Below are positions 27,827 to 28,934 of a stretch of DNA of 28,934 bases, one piece after another (the first letter of the stretch is position 1; every line of letters starts with the position of its first letter). Location: positions 1-28,934 of the IMG/VR virus record IMGVR_UViG_3300025000_000341. One strand, given 5' to 3'. The position numbers and the translations under genes are program-made. The stretch comes from a virus. Under the pieces are notes generated by a model, which ran no database searches, had not been told where the DNA came from, and saw nothing but the letters and a program-made list of their open reading frames with translations.

Positions 27827-28275
27827 TCCTCATCACGCTCCTTCTCGCTGTCTCTGCTCACGCCGAACCGGCCACGGTCGTCAACGTCATCGACGGCGAC
27901 ACCCTCAAGGTCGCAACTGAGCAGGGCATCACTACCATCAGGCTTTACGGCATCGACTCCCCTGAAAGATCCCAGGCTCACGGCCAGTCCGCCCGGGACT
28001 TCACCGCTTCGCAGGTCTTCGGCAAGATCGTCGATGTCGCCTCAGTCGGCAGGGACCGCTACGGCCGGACAGTAGCACTCGTCATGGTCGGCACCCAGTG
28101 CTTGCAGGAGCAGCTGATCCTCCAGGGCTACGCCTGGGTCTACCCAGACTACTGCAAGGAGAGGTTCTGCCAGGCATGGACTACCCTGCAGGGCATCTCC
28201 GCCGGCAACAAGGTGGGGTTGTGGATGGACCCGGCGCCGGTACAGCCGTGGGTGTGGAGGAAACAGGCGCGATGA
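27811..28275 (+). CDS. Exported SNase-like (thermonuclease) nuclease
   Basis: A 154-residue staphylococcal-nuclease-fold enzyme. The signal peptide is MRQIIILITLLLAVSAHAEP. The domain keeps the calcium and catalytic residues: VIDGDTLKV (Asp), TIRLYGIDSPE (Arg, Asp, Glu) and RYGRTVAL (Arg). Three cysteines in CLQEQ and YCKERFC fit an oxidising compartment. It should cut DNA or RNA in the periplasm or medium, as ParB/YncB-like plasmid nucleases do. CGGAG lies 7 nt before the ATG. It overlaps both neighbours, so it belongs to this operon. A phage role in degrading incoming DNA or host nucleic acid is inferred. Confidence 0.85.
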   Translation: MRQIIILITLLLAVSAHAEPATVVNVIDGDTLKVATEQGITTIRLYGIDSPERSQAHGQSARDFTASQVFGKIVDVASVGRDRYGRTVALVMVGTQCLQEQLILQGYAWVYPDYCKERFCQAWTTLQGISAGNKVGLWMDPAPVQPWVWRKQAR

Positions 28276-28787
28276 ATCATTTCCCAGAACCGAAATTCGA
28301 GTTCATTCCTTGCACCATTAGAGCCAGGCTTCTTGAGGATTACGTGTACCAGATCGGAGAGTCCAGGCCGATAATTATACCGGAAGGATTTGAAACCGAT
28401 TTCGCCAGCGTCCCCCGCCCACTTTGGCCGATTGCCTCCCCGATGGGGATCCTCCGCTACGGCTCGCTCCCCCACGATTTTGGCTACCAGCACGGATACC
28501 TACTGACCCCAGACTTCGGAGACTATCAGCCAGGTGCCAGGGCGGAAGCGATCATGAACGGGCACAAGTATGCCTTCGGCGGCAACATCCCGATCTGCAT
28601 CGGGGAGTCCAGAAAATATTTTGATCAGGTACTGAGAGACGTGACAATCTCTGCCACTGGTGCGACCTGTCGGGCGTGGGGTGCGTATTGCCTTGTTCGG
28701 ATAGGCGGCGGTATTTCGTGGGCAAAGTACCGAAAGGTAGGACCTATAGCCTTCAACAAAAATTCCTTGGGTCTCCCGGGGTACTGA
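28272..28787 (+). CDS. DUF1353 family protein
   Basis: A 171-residue protein with the DUF1353 signature: ETDFASVPRPLWPIASPMG, then RYGSLPHDFGYQHGY. DUF1353 occurs mainly in phages and prophages, often near lysis or tail genes; its function is unknown. The conserved Asp and His could bind metal. The ATG at 28272 forms an ATGA overlap with the nuclease stop; GGAGG lies 11 nt upstream, a little far. Earlier starts in this frame lie inside the nuclease gene. Confidence 0.82.
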   Translation: MNHFPEPKFEFIPCTIRARLLEDYVYQIGESRPIIIPEGFETDFASVPRPLWPIASPMGILRYGSLPHDFGYQHGYLLTPDFGDYQPGARAEAIMNGHKYAFGGNIPICIGESRKYFDQVLRDVTISATGATCRAWGAYCLVRIGGGISWAKYRKVGPIAFNKNSLGLPGY

Positions 28788-28873
28788 AATCCAAGGTTCG
28801 GAAAACGTATTACAGAAGACCACACGAGTGGCCCACGGATAGTGAAGACGTTTTGCACAGAGGAGACGAGTAA
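28718..28873 (+). CDS. Possible small overlapping gene
   Basis: A frame overlapping the end of DUF1353 ends in a protein-like stretch, KVRKTYYRRPHEWPTDSE, and its TAA shares a base with the next ATG (TAATG). A GTG at 28718 is one possible start, without a ribosome site. It may be a genuine small gene with an unusual start or a chance frame. Confidence 0.25.
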   Translation: MGKVPKGRTYSLQQKFLGSPGVLKSKVRKTYYRRPHEWPTDSEDVLHRGDE

Positions 28874-28934
28874 TGACGGAACATGCTCCAAGTAGTTGCA
28901 GCTTCGGGGAGGACGGCCAATGCGCCTTGCATGG
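28873..28934 (+). CDS. Partial CDS at right edge
   Basis: ATG at 28873 with AGAGGAG and a 7-nt spacer. The visible 20 codons read MTEHAPSSCSFGEDGQCALH, with two cysteines. The protein continues beyond the window; no assignment is possible. Confidence 0.55.
   Translation, partial: MTEHAPSSCSFGEDGQCALH

Noticed and set aside
28098-28271. N-terminal extension of the DUF1353 protein
   Set aside because: It overlaps the SNase gene in another frame and gives a low-complexity Gly/Arg/Pro sequence; the ATGA junction at 28272 is more natural.
1-28934. tRNA, rRNA or insertion sequence elements
   Set aside because: No cloverleaf, rRNA-like stretch, transposase or terminal inverted repeat with target duplication was recognised on reading both strands.

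Overview
The window looks like part of a tailed bacteriophage or prophage genome (Caudoviricetes) infecting a Gram-negative bacterium. The evidence is a dense leftward replication and early module, a rightward module with tail-type proteins, a lipoprotein with a lipobox, and exported proteins with ordinary signal peptides. I see no integrase, large terminase, portal, capsid, tRNA or rRNA, so the host, the lifestyle and the rest of the genome cannot be fixed from this window.

Positions 1-18774 (all minus strand) are a tightly packed early/replication region. From upstream to downstream it holds a double-HTH regulator, an acidic ArdA-like protein, many small proteins, a family A DNA polymerase, a Cas4/RecB-like nuclease, a DHH phosphoesterase, a VRR-NUC nuclease, a SNF2-type helicase, a C5 cytosine methyltransferase, an SSB-like protein, a primase-helicase and an HNH endonuclease. 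Many adjacent genes share ATGA, TGATG or TAATG junctions, which suggests translational coupling. Several true starts lie inside longer open frames and are fixed by strong Shine-Dalgarno (SD) sequences.

Positions 18795-19663 hold no convincing gene. This stretch has four copies of a 20-bp GGTCCG...ATGATACAT-type repeat, arranged as two inverted pairs around a 36-nt pure A/T tract, and is a candidate replication origin. Positions 19664-21202 (minus) are a second small operon of unknown proteins with its own promoter and a terminator-like hairpin.

Positions 21203-21787 form the switch region between the leftward and rightward modules. It contains a promoter, a cluster of GTTTAC motifs, a proline-rich small reading frame whose non-coding strand has two strong G-quadruplex motifs, and a sharp change of base skew. 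Positions 21788-28934 (plus) carry a possible small terminase-like protein, a small structural-type protein, two long tail/receptor-binding candidates, then a run of exported proteins (FN3-like, lipoprotein, proline-linker protein, SNase-type nuclease) and a DUF1353 protein.

Three things stand out. (1) A GTTTAC-centred motif recurs at 16 sites in or beside noncoding DNA, usually within promoter spacers, and looks like a phage-wide operator. (2) The methyltransferase and its upstream gene sit between two perfect 70-bp direct repeats, each holding a complete promoter. (3) The SNF2 helicase has diverged partial copies on both sides: its N-terminus upstream of an HNH-AP2 gene and its C-terminus fused to another protein. 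These are marks of recent cassette and homing-endonuclease traffic.
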